From: Lithospermum erythrorhizon
Lineage: Eukaryota > Streptophyta > Magnoliopsida > Boraginales > Boraginaceae
Direction of reading: 5' to 3'
DNA: 64,000 nt
Assembly (NCBI GenBank): GCA_019722365.1
Contig: JADFUC010000089.1
Span: 124,001 to 188,000 of the forward strand
Shown: positions 22,101 to 32,472 of the stretch, piece by piece
Layout of the letters: each line of letters begins with the position of its first letter
Position numbering within the stretch: the stretch's first letter is position 1
Position numbers and translations under genes: made by a program
The notes under the pieces: generated by a model
What the model was told of the DNA's origin: nothing
Databases searched by the model: none
Seen by the model: the letters and a program-made list of their open reading frames with translations, nothing else

Positions 22101-22411
22101 TGTAACGCCCCGCCCGGCGCACCGGGTCGGTACGTTATTAGATTTGATGGACTGACCTCACAACCCACAACGAGTCTTTCTAACACGTTTTCTCATCACT
22201 CATGTGCTCCCCGATTGTCCTCACTCACATATTCACCCAGAAACTTCTCAGTGGGTCACCCATCACAAAATTGCTCTAGGTCAAGTATGCTTAACACTGG
22301 AGTTCTTATGAGACGATCTTCCGAAAAGAATATGTCTCTTGGTGATATGAATAATACCAATTAAATCATATCAAATCTTATCACATGGCCACTCTAGGCC
22401 GGGGTATTACA
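22101..22411 (-). repeat. Cassandra-like TRIM solo LTR with 5S rRNA-like segment
   Basis: On the minus strand the unit starts TGTAATACCCCGGCC and ends GGCGGGGCGTTACA, i.e. TG...CA ends with an inverted TGTAA. At 22312-22238 it contains GTTAAGCATACTTG and then GATGGGTGACCC, which correspond in order and spacing to the internal promoter and neighbouring part of 5S rRNA (GTTAAGCGTGCTT, then GGATGGGTGACC). 5S-derived LTRs of this kind define Cassandra-type TRIM elements, which are transcribed by RNA polymerase III. No internal region follows, so it is solo. The 5-bp flanks do not match, as one side is copia pol and the other a B3 fragment. Confidence 0.78.
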
Positions 22412-22708
22412 CATGAGATACCAGAGAATTTTGCTCGTAGATGGCAAGCAACTTTAAGTGGAGATTGTAAACTCCAACTTGATGATCGAAGATCTTATAA
22501 TGTTAAGATTGAAAATGGTAATGTTTATAATAATAGTTAACAACACTCCAAGTTCTTCACGGATGGTTGGCTTCAATTTGTTCAACCGATGTGCTCGATA
22601 GAATGTGAAATGTTGCAATTCGATGTGTATCAGGAACTCGGTCACAACGTTCTGACTACTTGTTTTAGAGTCGTTATTTTTGGTTTAGACTGTATGTGGA
22701 GATCATAA
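22412..22708 (+). pseudogene. B3 DNA-binding domain protein fragment (REM-like)
   Basis: One plus-strand frame of 99 codons, with a single internal stop at 538-540 past 22000 (codon 43), gives a nearly complete B3 domain. It opens with HEIPENFARRW, continues LSGDCKLQLDDRRSYNVKI, then FFTDGWLQFVQ, and ends VVIFGLD. These are the B3 landmarks: PxxFA at the start, the DGRxWxV-like strand, the FxxGWxxFV motif and the final FxVxIF strand. B3 proteins are plant-specific transcription factors. The N-terminus is cut exactly at the Cassandra-like LTR edge, and the ORF ends after the domain. The stop and missing start make it a pseudogene, possibly captured by the CACTA-like element that begins just downstream. 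Confidence 0.75.
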
Positions 22709-22840
22709 AGTTGTATCTTTTACTTGTTGGCCAATTTAATCTTGAATAATCTATGTTTTGTTTAATATAGAATAACTTGTGTTGTTTTGTTTAATATTCT
22801 GTCCTTTTTAATGTGATTCTACAATATATATAAAAACAAT

Positions 22841-23168
22841 TGAAAACTAAGACATTACTATGACGTTTCTGAATATATATTTCTTAACAACGTCACATGG
22901 TTTTTACGAAAATACATATAAAACGGTCTTTAAAAGTTTTTGAAAATTAGTTAAAAGATATTTAATATAATGCCTCACAAACGTCATATGCTTTGTAAAA
23001 AAAAAATGGAAACTAAGACATTATTGTGACGTTTCTGAATATATATATGCCTTAACAACATCACACGATTTTTACGAGAATAAATATAAAACAGTTTTTA
23101 ATTTTTTTTGAAAATTAGTTTAAATAAATTTAATATAATGCCTCACAAAAAGTCATATGCTTTGTAGT
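22841..23168. repeat. Two tandem copies of a ~160-bp subterminal repeat
   Basis: Copies at about 22842-22997 and 23007-23168 share ACTAAGACATTA, TGACGTTTCTGAATATATAT, TTTTTACGA, TGAAAATTAGTT, and AATATAATGCCTCACAAA followed by GTCATATGCTTTGTA. The GACGT and ACGTCA words in both orientations recall subterminal arrays of CACTA elements. Confidence 0.8.
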
Positions 23169-23304
23169 AACATATGTAATGATTAATTAAGATATATTTG
23201 ATGTAATTTGATTAATTAATTAGTATCTATTAAATACACAAAAGGAAACTTGTAGAATTATTATTGTGAAATAAATTTATTCATTAATATAATAAATTCA
23301 TTCA

Positions 23305-23643
23305 TCAACATAGAGTTAATGTATACATTGATAGACAAAATGATACAAATAAGATTCCAAACACAACTAAAACAAAAATCTTAACTAATCTTTTCAAATT
23401 AGCAATTTCAACTTCAATTTTGTTATATCTTTTTAGAAGACCCAAGATAATTTTCTTCTCTCTAATAGTTGGTACAATAGGATCCTTTCATTGCCACATT
23501 CCGCAACCAAAAGTTGACCTATTTTACAAATCGTCGACCACCATTCTTCCACGAAATGATTGGATGACAAGCTTACCCTCAATGACACCTAACAACTTCA
23601 TTTTCTATGCCCCTAAATTCGAAGAATTTTGACTTTGAGACAT
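23305..23643 (-). pseudogene. GRF-type zinc finger protein, small membrane-anchored type (frameshifted)
   Basis: From an ATG at 23643 the minus strand begins MSQSQNSSNL. In the next frame IENEVVRCH and ISWKNGGRRFVK follow, then back in the first frame STFGCGMWQ, KDPIVPTIREKK and a C-terminal hydrophobic tail IFVLVVFGILFVSFCLSM before TGA at 23307-23305. Together these are the GRF finger signature (CxCG, GRRFxxC, GCxxWxW, DP) plus the short coiled segment and single membrane helix seen in a family of about 100-residue plant proteins. Three in-frame stops and two frame changes kill it; the second cysteine of CxCG and the cysteine after GRRF are lost to stops. GRF fingers bind nucleic acid. It lies inside the CACTA-like repeat field. 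Confidence 0.7.
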
Positions 23644-24153
23644 TTTGTAGTGAGTAATAAAACCATTGAATAATTTAGATATAGAAGAAGAAGTAAAGTG
23701 TGCACAAAATATATGAGATGGTATGCTTTAAATAGAGAAACTTTCTTGATTTCGGGAGGAAAATCAAATTCAAACTAACTCACATGTGTGTGACATTACT
23801 CAATATTTATATATTGCCTAATATTTAAATTGTTTCACCAAGACGTCTCATGAACGTCACTGGATATATACATATTTTTTAAATAAGTTTACCATTAAAT
23901 CTAAATGACTTAGAAATCTCACTGGTGTTAAATTATTGCTTAAACCTGGACGCCTTATGAAAGTCATGTGGTATATACATATTGTTTAATTAATTTTACC
24001 ATGCAATGTGGTGTTTGGTGAAGGACAACACCACTTTGGTTCCATTCTTAGAACTAGAAGTCAACTAGCAAATGACTACTTACTGGCCAACAACCGGCCT
24101 AGTGATGGACATCTGGGGAGAACAGGAGACGACATACAGCAGGAGGAAGGACA

Positions 24154-24712
24154 TTGGCGAGTCCAAGTGTTGGAAGGCAAAAACTCAACTGTGATGTTGC
24201 GTTCAACAAGGAGGAGAATAAGGCCTGGTTGAGGCCTTACTTGCGACGACAGAGGGGAATTTTCGGGGTATTCTCATTTAATAATATCTCCTTTGCGGCC
24301 TCCCACAGGATCATTGGCCGAAGTATTACCAATCGTGGGAGGGGCTGTGAAATGGTAGCAGCAAATGTGGATGGTGTAACATCGAGGTGGAAAGCGATTC
24401 TCAATTTTGATTAAAATTATTGTGAAAGAGCTAAACGTACCTCTGGATGTCAATATTACTGTGGAGGATATTCGACAACAAAGAGAGCTATTGGATGCAA
24501 CATTTCGATATGTCAGGAGAACTTCAAATAATGTGGCACATACAATTGGACATTGGAATTGCGGTCTGGAGGATGAACCAAGATGGTTTCAAACTCCACT
24601 CCATTGGTTACTAACAACCTTATTATCCGATTGTAATAATTAGGTTGCTTACACGGATCCTTGTATTTTCGTTTGTCATTTTTAATGATATCATATCATT
24701 GGTGAAAAAAAA
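24154..24712 (+). pseudogene. LINE RNase H and poly(A) end
   Basis: The plus strand reads KLNCDVAFNKEENKAW (first aspartate of RNase H), then in shifted frames VESDSQF (the acidic strand) and VPLDVNITVEDIRQQRELL, FRYVRRTSNNVAHTI and HWNCGLEDE, ending at a stop after 24640. This is the RVT_3-type RNase H of plant LINEs with the C-terminal NNVAH motif. A T-rich trailer with TTTTTAATGATATC leads to an A-run at about 24704-24712, a fitting LINE end. Only the last part of the element is here. Confidence 0.82.
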
Positions 24713-25250
24713 GAAATGTGATATGAGTATAAAATGTCCATATATAAATGTATGCATAATAACAAGCAGGTAGTATGGAATAACGGTGATCACCCCGCAT
24801 CGCTTAGTACCATAATAACAAATTTCATCTACGCTTGTTAAGGAACACGTGTCGCGTGCTTAGTGATCCAGCTTAAGCCCAGTACATCCTTTGTACCATG
24901 CCTATAAATACCGGTACTATTTCATTAGTGGAGGTAATCACAAAATTCCAACCTTTAGTACTTTTACCCTATTTCAAATCGCTACTAACTTGATCGTTTG
25001 AGTGTTCAGGCCTGGCCCCCGACCTCACTTTCAGCTCACACCATGACTAAGGAGATCATTTGTTGGACAAAGGGAAAGCCATTGTCGATATGTGGACCGC
25101 CGCTTCCAAGACCCAACGGCACATCCCACCAAGGAGATTTCGCCGTAATTAATGTGATCGCTGGAATCCGTAATTGATTTCGTCCAGTTATAAGCATGAA
25201 ACATAGCAAACTTGTCCCCAACCAAATTTGGCAAAACAAAATGTATTTAA
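24713..25250 (+). repeat. LTR-like fragment with TATA box
   Basis: CCTATAAATACCGG at about 24900 is a good TATA box with a transcript-leader-like continuation, CTTTTACCCTATTTCAAATC, then GATCGTTTGAGTGTTCAGGC and a C-rich TGGCCCCCGACCTC. This composition and word order is familiar from U3-R-U5 regions of plant LTR or TRIM elements on the plus strand. No partner LTR and no coding region were found. The minus-strand open stretches at 25031-25239 look like noise. Confidence 0.45.
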
Positions 25251-26159
25251 ATTCATATGCCTTACATACGTTACTATTTTAATTTGCCATGAAATATTTG
25301 AAAATATTTAAATCAAAATACATTAGGAATGTGACTATCTTGTGCATATTGTATAATTAATTTTACTATGAACATTTGAAAATATTTAAATCATAATGCC
25401 TTAGACACGTCATTAACATTTCGGTAACCTGCTACCCAATAGAGCAATCTGATCTCGATAGGACCGCCTTCGATAATTAATGGTGGTCTGCATGAAGCAA
25501 AGGTGATGCTCATTTGAAATACAAGGCTCGCTCGATATTTACTCGGTCAATTAACAATTGTCAAAATTTTAAAAATATTATAAAATATAATTATAAATAA
25601 AGAGAAATAACATCATTCAAAAGAATTATTATGGTTTATAGATAATTATATTTCCTACATAATATGTGTACTTTTGTTTAACTATTTTAGTTTAATTTAT
25701 TCAATTAATTAACTTAATTTGAGAGAATTTTACAAAGATTTTGAAGATTTTATCGTACTCCATTCGCCTGGATCGCTCATTTCAGCACTACATTTTACCA
25801 TGACTGAATTTATAGATATTTTGTTACATTGTTTAATTAATTTTAGCATGAATATTTGAAAATATTTAAATCAATACGCCTTAGAAAAGTCACAACCTTT
25901 ATATTCATATATATTCCCTATTATCTAATTATTTTACCATTGAATATGTAAAAAAGATACTCCTACGAAGTACTAAATAGGAACGTCACACTGCCTATCT
26001 TCTTTGACTTTTGAAAGACCATATATATTAGTGGGGATTAAATCCTAAATAAGGGGTTAAACTGTTTCAGTGTGCTTATAGTCCACTCAACCATTATGCA
26101 AAGTATGTGTAATTAATGTGTTTGACTTAATTTATTCCTTCATTATTGAATAACTCCAA
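25251..26159. repeat. AT-rich DNA with CACTA-like subterminal words
   Basis: Three copies of TTTGAAAATATTTAAATCA (25279, 25373 and 25853 regions) each followed by a C(C/A)TTAGNNANGTCA word. No ORF. Confidence 0.55.
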
Positions 26160-26177
26160 ACACACACACACACACAC
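26160..26177. repeat. AC dinucleotide microsatellite
   Basis: Nine uninterrupted AC units. Such tracts are length-variable between individuals. Confidence 0.9.
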
Positions 26178-26942
26178 ATGTTCTTGGATTTGGGTAGGCC
26201 TCTATGAAAATTTCTATCCAGGCTGCTTACGGTATCTCCAAAGGTTGTAATAGCTGTGATAAGGTACCTCCATAGTCGCGGCAAAACGAACCGGCCGCCC
26301 CCGTAATATAGCCCGGACGGGCCCGTGAGCCCGCAACGAACCGGTTTGGCCGGCCTGGGCCCGCTAATACCGACTTCTATTCTGGCTCGGCGCTCACAGA
26401 CGTGCCGACGCAGACCACTGCCAACCACAAATCTGCATTCACGCTTGACATTTGATACAAACGGTACCTGCAATGTACAACTGACATATAACGGTTAACG
26501 CAACATATTATCGGAAGTACCGCTTTGGACACACCTGCACTAATGCTAAAGCCTCCAAATCCGCTATTTTTATGAATTTGTATGATCAACCTGGGGGTCC
26601 TCAAGTATGCCTAACGTACCAATGTCATGCGAACGCGGTACTGCTTTCATCTAAACGGTACTCGCTTTACCCCTCGCATTACCATATTATTAAACTCTCA
26701 AAAACTCAAAATGTAAGAGTGCCTTATAAAAGTGGGCAACACTCTCCCTTCATTTCACAACTCACAATCATTCTTAAGCAATATCAAAGAAATAAGTGAT
26801 CACTTTCAAGCAATATTCATTACTTGTGGTTTTTGGGCTTCGTTTCGCTACAATCAAGTGAATCAACAATCTTACCTGCCTCCATTTACTTATCCCGTAT
26901 CTATCAACTTTTATAAATTTTGATATTTGTTCCTCTTAATTA

Positions 26943-29083
26943 ATGGTATCAAAACGTAACCTTTGGAAAAGTATTCAAAGTGATAGCATAGTAATGCTCT
27001 TAATGCATTTTGTTAATTTAGAGGATGATAATCGTATGGATGAACTACCTATTATTAACTCTCAATCTAGTGCCATGCATACTACTATTGGAGTAGGAAA
27101 AACTCTAAGGATTTGGAAATATTTTCATGAGACCGGAAACAAACGGAAATTGCTTAAATCAGAAGAGTACTCTATCATGGAAAACGGGTGGGGTAAAGTG
27201 GGGGAACCGGGTTATCTTGCTAGACACTTAAGTGGTCATAAGATCACTAAAGATAGTAGCGAGGGGCGATACAATAACTATTGATACCCAAACCGTTAAC
27301 TTTTTTTTAGTATTTTATTATGGATCAAAACTATGAAATTTGTAATCGGTAGTTCTTTGCCTTTTTAATCACAAGTGATGGATGGCGCCATTAAATGGAT
27401 TCAAAATGTCAGTATCCTCGAAAGCAATACGTATCCCTCGTCTACTTTATTTAAACTATGCTTTTAAATATTTTAAAAGTGAAAGATCTTCTAGGTAAAA
27501 CTCTTATGAATTTGCCTTTTATAAAACAAAGTTCGACTAGCGATATTGGTGTTGTCTTTTGGATTTTGATATACTGCAGTAAATACGCCATTTGGACATC
27601 ATGACTGGGTCTTTTACAAAGGAGAATTATATATTTTAGATCGATCATAAACATAACAATATTCAAATTTCGAGGTATACTGCACGTGCTAATGATTACA
27701 AATGTTTGAATAGGATTACTTCAATTTCATTTTGATAATGCGTCCGCTTAATAATTTACTCTAATTGAAAGATTAAAGATGCCTATTAAACCGGATTTTA
27801 GTGGAACTTTTTCATGTTAGATGTTTATGTCACGCCCTTCGATTAGAAGGTTAAAGATGGAATAAACGTTGTTTGGGATGAGTTTATTTTACCAATTGTA
27901 AGGTCAAGTAATTTTGTTGTTAATGGCGTGTTAGAAGACATGAATTTAAAAAATTGGCCGAGGCTTCTTGTTAAGTTTAAAAATTAATTTTGATCAAGGA
28001 TACTAGATGGAACTCCATTTACGATCTACTGTTCAGGCATATAATGTGTATAAGGATGAAATTACAATATTTTATGAGATGCATGCTCCGATTGGTGAAT
28101 ATTATCCCCCACTCACATATAATAATTGAAAATATTGTTATGAATTACTTAAGTTTCTTGAGCCATTTAAAGATTATACTAAAGTTTTTTCAACTCAATA
28201 TGAACCAAATATTCATCTTGCTTTAGAATCTATCGCTAATCTTTTCCATCTATATGACTAAACATGTAGATGGTCATGTTAGGAGATATGGTTCCTAATA
28301 CGTGGAAGACAAGTTTTTAAAATATTTTCATCCTATCCCACACATGCATATGCAATTGTATAATCTTGGATCCTAACGCTAAATTAAGTCATTTTTAATT
28401 TATGTGAAATCCTATTATGAAGCATTAGTATCCTTTAATCCCGAACTAAAGAGTTTTGATGTTCAAAAATGGAAAGATGGAATTGAAACGTATATGTATA
28501 ACATGTATAAGAAATATCAACTGCCGTGATTACGTAGTCACACCTCTAGTAGTGGAACAAGTTTTAATGTGCCCCGTGGGAGCAGATACGGTCAACATGA
28601 TCACCTAAGGAATGCTTTTTACAATTATTAGTAACACTAACCAATCGCCCACAAGACACTAATGAAATAACTCAATATTTAACTACTAACTTTGAATTGA
28701 GTCAATATAATGATAATAATCCTTTTGATATATTAAAATGGTGGGCGAGTAAGGAAGCATTGTTTCCGGTATTGTCTAAGATGGCAAAAGAAATATTTTC
28801 TATACCTATGTCTACAATAGCTAGTGAATCCGCATTTAGCATGGCGAAGCTCCAATACACTCAAAGACGGTCAAGACTTACAAGCTCGGCGATTGAAGTA
28901 TGTGTTTGTATCAAGGATTGGACGGCCGCGGAGCATAGGATGCAAGATAAGGATACACTCATGGAAGGAAAGGAAAAAGATTTGTTCGACGATCTTAGTG
29001 ACATTGAGGAAGAAATTGAAGTAGATGAAGAGAACAACACAATAGAAATACACTGGCCAAAGAAGGAATCCGCATGGAAATAG
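26943..29083 (+). pseudogene. hAT transposase (BED finger to C-terminal dimerization domain), broken
   Basis: The first open piece (26943-27284) resembles a BED zinc finger region by layout, IWKYFHETGNKRKLL then GEPGYLARHLSGHKI, though the cysteines are lost. The middle (27.8-28.6 kb) is unreadable except for short blocks such as LLVKFKN and DPNAKL. The last piece (28697-29083, 128 residues) is a clear hAT C-terminal dimerization domain: FDILKWWASKEALFPVLSKMA, IPMSTIASESAFS, then RSRLTSSAIE, and an acidic tail. These domains belong to cut-and-paste transposases of the Ac / RICESLEEPER class. Frames and stops in the centre make it non-functional. Confidence 0.85.
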
Positions 29084-29239
29084 TGTATGATGATTAGATT
29101 TGTATAGTTTTTATAATTTTGATTGAACGTATGAAATTAATGTAATCTCCTCGCCCGCATTTTAGTATAAACCGCGAATCAAGAATAATAAAAAGTAATA
29201 TCTATTTTGTTTCTTTTACATTTCGATAATTTTTAAATG

Positions 29240-29515
29240 GAATTAAAACGGCATACCATTGCACCATTAATGCAATATGTTATACTTAAACGTGGTAATC
29301 ACATTCTGTCAGCACTCGCTTAAGGTATTAAACGACATGTACATTCTGTAAGTCAAACGGCCCACCGTTTCATAACCAACGGCATACCAGGCTTAAACGT
29401 GGGTACCGTATAAAACGGTACCACGCTGAACTTCAAAATTCAATAAACTTTATAAAGTTGGAAACGCTGCACCGCTTAAAATCCAACGGTACCACGCTTA
29501 TATCGATAAGCGGTT
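29240..29515. repeat. hAT inner repeats (ACGGTACCACGCTT words)
   Basis: Words AAACGGTACCACGCT (about 29430), CAACGGTACCACGCTT (about 29487), AAACGTGG, CAACGGCATACC and CAGGCTTAAACGTGGG recur with small changes. The same words appear next to the second hAT-like element at 37.1-38.8 kb, so they are family hallmarks, probably transposase-binding sites. Confidence 0.65.
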
Positions 29516-29656
29516 TCAATAAAGCGATTTTGAACTTCCTTCTCATTATTCACAAATTGTCTTCAAATTTCATAATCCTCCACAAATTCCCTTCAAATTT
29601 CTTAAATTAAGCCTCATACCAACCCATAAACTTCTTTTATACTCTCAATTTAAAAA

Positions 29657-29881
29657 ATGGCACCAAAAAATAACAAAAAGAAAGGACAAGCAGGGGGTAC
29701 AATCATCACGCTGGATAAAAAAAGAGGGCTAGAAAAGCTCATAATTGAGGAGGAGGAACCCCAATATGAGGAGGAACAGATAAATGAGAGGACGAAAACG
29801 AAAGCGGGTGTTGCTGAAAGTGGAGCTCAATGTATCGATAAGGCGTTTATCTCACGAGGCCTCGACAAACAATTTACTTAG
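29657..29881 (+). pseudogene. Unidentified basic-acidic ORF fragment
   Basis: An open stretch of 74 codons starts MAPKNNKKKGQAGG, with a lysine-rich head and a glutamate-rich middle (LIIEEEEPQYEEEQ). A frame change then leads to NLVFQYLDNAQLANIC and further decayed coding-like sequence as far as about 30.5 kb. I do not recognise the family with confidence; the layout loosely recalls gag-like first ORFs of plant gypsy elements. It lies between hAT inner repeats and the hAT right arm, so it may be a second gene of that element or an insertion. Confidence 0.35.
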
Positions 29882-31089
29882 TAACCTCGTATTCCAATAC
29901 TTAGATAATGCTCAATTAGCAAATATTTGTACATTTAGTTGTGAATGGTATCCCCGAAATTGTAGTCCAATTTTATAAGACTACGGGTAATGGACCGTAG
30001 GACCTAACATAGATAATGGCGAATTCTATGATGTGATTTCAACTTTAATGTTAATGCAAGGCCAAGGAATGATTACGGAGGAGGACCTTAGGAATGAATT
30101 TTTATGACTAGATATGAGGACTATAACGATGAATGGTTGTAGGATTATCCCACTAGGGGTGGTGCGAGAATTGGCCAATTAGCCAAACGGATTGTGCGAA
30201 TATGCTTAATAATAATCGTAGAGCCCAAATCCTAAGTTAGTGTATACAATCTAGACGGGCGGGAAGTTTGTATCATGTGGTCCAAGAATTTATTTCCCAC
30301 AACCAGTCAAGCCATCAACTTAGCGCCGATACAAATGATCGCAACTTGGCGCCTTGACCTGATACAAAGGTTAACCATCCCCACATTATCCTCGAACGAT
30401 TTTTCATCATAAGACTAAGGCGCCACAATATGGCATGATCTTGTCTCACTTGTTGGTTAGCGGGAAAATGTGCCTATCCTAGACTGTCGGAGGCGCGAGG
30501 TTAATAAAGCATGATGATTTCAAAGTTCTCACCGCTAAGCTGAGGTTTATTTGTGAGTTATGGCGCTGAGGATCGAAGTGGGAGTATCTACGAGAACTAC
30601 GAGGAGGTTAGCAAAAGAGGAAAGCGGAACTACACGGGCGCAGCCCGGCGCCCGATAGCGGGTTCCTTTAGACCGGGCGGGTACGGGAGGAGGTCTTAAT
30701 ATCCGTATCTCAATTATTTCCACTCTCGCAACAACCGGCTGTGAGCGGAGGTGATACTTACGAGGAGGTCGTTGGATGAAGCATCTGGTTGCGGCCGAGA
30801 GGTCGGCGTCAAGTAAAGGACCGAAGAGAGGATGATCAATCTAAAATGACAAATGATGCTGGATCCATATGGCCGGGATGTCCGGGGCGCTTAATAGGAT
30901 CGCACAAAACTTTCCTCAACAACGTAGTGGCACTCCCCATCACGCCCCACCTCCTCCCTTTATTGTTGAAGACGAACCAAGTGAAGAAACACATGAATGA
31001 ATGTGTTTATATATTATATGTATGATGTTTTTTTCACGCTTGAACAATAAATGTTTTTTATTTAATGCATTTTTTATTCCAAGTTGTGA
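29882..31089 (+). other. Decayed coding-like DNA, no clear gene
   Basis: Continues from the preceding ORF in shifting frames (for example SLYHVVQEFISHNQSS near 30265-30310). GC content rises at 30.6-30.95 kb. A 78-residue open stretch at 30789-31025 has no recognisable motif. Confidence 0.3.
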
Positions 31090-31190
31090 AATCTACGTGA
31101 ATGTTTGAATGTTGTGAATGTTTGATTGCTTGAATGTTTATGGTGTTTCGTAGTTTGAATGTTTGCACGTGTGAATGTTTGAAAAATCGC
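31090..31190. repeat. Short-period GAATGTTTG repeats
   Basis: The word GAATGTTTG or GAATGTTGTG occurs about seven times in 100 bp with irregular spacing, just inside the right hAT arm. Confidence 0.75.
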
Positions 31191-31825
31191 ACTTTTTCTT
31201 CATAAACGCTGCATCAAGTATGATGAATCCAAGTAATTTCACGCTTAGGGAGAAAATACAATATTTGGGGGAGCACGTGATACCAAAGCTTCATATGAAA
31301 CTAAGTACTTCACATAAGATGATATAGCTGCATCGCTTCAAATGTAATCTGCATCACGCACAAGCGTACTAACCGGCCCGGCCGAAGGCCCACCGACACG
31401 TGGGAGGCCAATCGGTCACTGGCCCAATCTGGCCCCCGCCCCACCCACTTATTAACCGGCCGCCTTTATGGCCCGTCAATTCTAATCGATCATGGGTCGC
31501 CCCGAACGCCCACCGAGGCCCGGTTCGCTTAAGTTAATGCCTAACATTAAGCCTACGAGTCCTGGCCTCCATGAGAATACAATCTATTAGGGTTAGGTTT
31601 AATTAGTTGTATAATCTATATCCCTATAAATGTATTAACACCATTATTTACTTCGCCATTTTACTTTCTCTATAACTTTTAATGCACTGAAGCTTTCTGG
31701 GATTCAAGATTGCTATAACATGCAAGTCAAGACTTGGTCACCGGAACAGATCAAACATGTCCAATGCCAGAGAAATTTGATGTCAATTTAAGAAAAAATT
31801 AAATTTCCAAGGTGCAGTCACTTGT

Positions 31826-31957
31826 AAGTGAAGTCAAGAGAAGACTTGATTACTTGGCCTTGCCTCTAGTCTTCTGATGAAAAGTAAGCAAACCAAGATT
31901 CCTTGAGGCCTAGCTTTCATAGTTTGGAAGAAAACAAAACAAGAAGAATACGTCATT
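31826..31957. repeat. Direct repeat upstream of the receptor-like gene, copy 1
   Basis: Shares AAGTGAAGTCAAGAGAAGAC, TTACTTGG, and GAAGAAAACAAA-type words with 32345-32472. The sequence right after it (31953-32046), TTAGAGCATTCCC then GTGAGTTATGG, recurs at 33297-33353, just before the gene start. Confidence 0.8.
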
Positions 31958-32344
31958 AGAGCATTCCCATAGCATACGTTGAGAAACAAAGACTGAAATG
32001 GTTTCCTTCTATTTACGTGAGTTATGGAGCAGTATTTGTAATTCTAAAAATTAACAAGGAATTGGTGTGAGTTAATGATCAATTATTGGTTTCTTGTTTA
32101 AACGTAACAGTTTGATCAATGTTATGAAACGGACGAGAAAGGCTTAAGCAACCTTTTTAAGCAAATTAATTATGAACACAAAGTGGAGGCCCTTTATAAT
32201 TATGTTACATATTATAAACTATAGTAATCACTTCTTTAATTAAGGTGGATATGGTAATGTGACTATAGTTTGTCCATATATTTAATCAGTATGCGATTTC
32301 CATAGATGCATGTGAGCATGTCATATCTTCAATTCAGTTGTGGA

Positions 32345-32472
32345 AAGTGAAGTCAAGAGAAGACTTGGTTACTTGGTCTGGCCTCTCGTCTCTCGTTGAA
32401 AAGCAAACCCAAACTCCTTTAGGTCCAGGATGACTAGCTTCAAGTTTGAAGAAAACAAACAAGAAAATTACT
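32345..32472. repeat. Direct repeat upstream of the receptor-like gene, copy 2
   Basis: Second copy of the unit at 31826-31957, same orientation, about 520 bp further on. It is followed by different AT-rich sequence. Confidence 0.8.

Larger units (their letters stand above)
22841..26033. mobile_element. CACTA-like element or cluster carrying gene fragments (boundaries uncertain)
   Basis: Repeats of a GCCTNANNAACGTCA-type word, usually next to GAAAATATTTAAATCA, occur at 22.9-23.2, 23.84-24.0, 25.28-25.42 and 25.85-25.9 kb. Near 26020-26033 the inverse complement of a CACTA tip (CACTAATATATATGG) is present. I infer one CACTA-type element or several fragments, into which a LINE tail and an LTR piece inserted. 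I could not find a matching left tip, and no transposase is seen. Confidence 0.4.
26270..31545 (+). mobile_element. Degenerate hAT transposon (Ac/Tag-like) with GGCC-rich arms
   Basis: Left arm 26275-26375 and right arm 31365-31530 are rich in GGCCCG and CGAACCGG words in opposite orientation, a frequent design of plant hAT ends. Inside each arm a second set of words around ACGGTACCACGCTT recurs (26.46-26.67 and 29.24-29.51 kb). The transposase relic lies between, on the plus strand. An extra ORF region of 1.7 kb sits between the right inner words and the right arm. I could not read an 8-bp target duplication, so exact ends are uncertain. Confidence 0.65.

Noticed and set aside
22238..22312. 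Possible 5S rRNA gene
   Set aside because: Only a diverged part of 5S is present and it sits within TG...CA LTR ends; better explained as a Cassandra-like LTR.
21975..22364. 129-codon plus-strand ORF
   Set aside because: Runs across antisense copia pol and the Cassandra-like LTR; the opposite strand is the meaningful one.
23420..23632. 70-codon plus-strand ORF
   Set aside because: Antisense shadow of the GRF zinc-finger fragment.
26132..26604. Overlapping minus-strand ORFs of 113 and 75 codons
   Set aside because: They read through the GC-rich hAT arm and an AC microsatellite; no protein motif.
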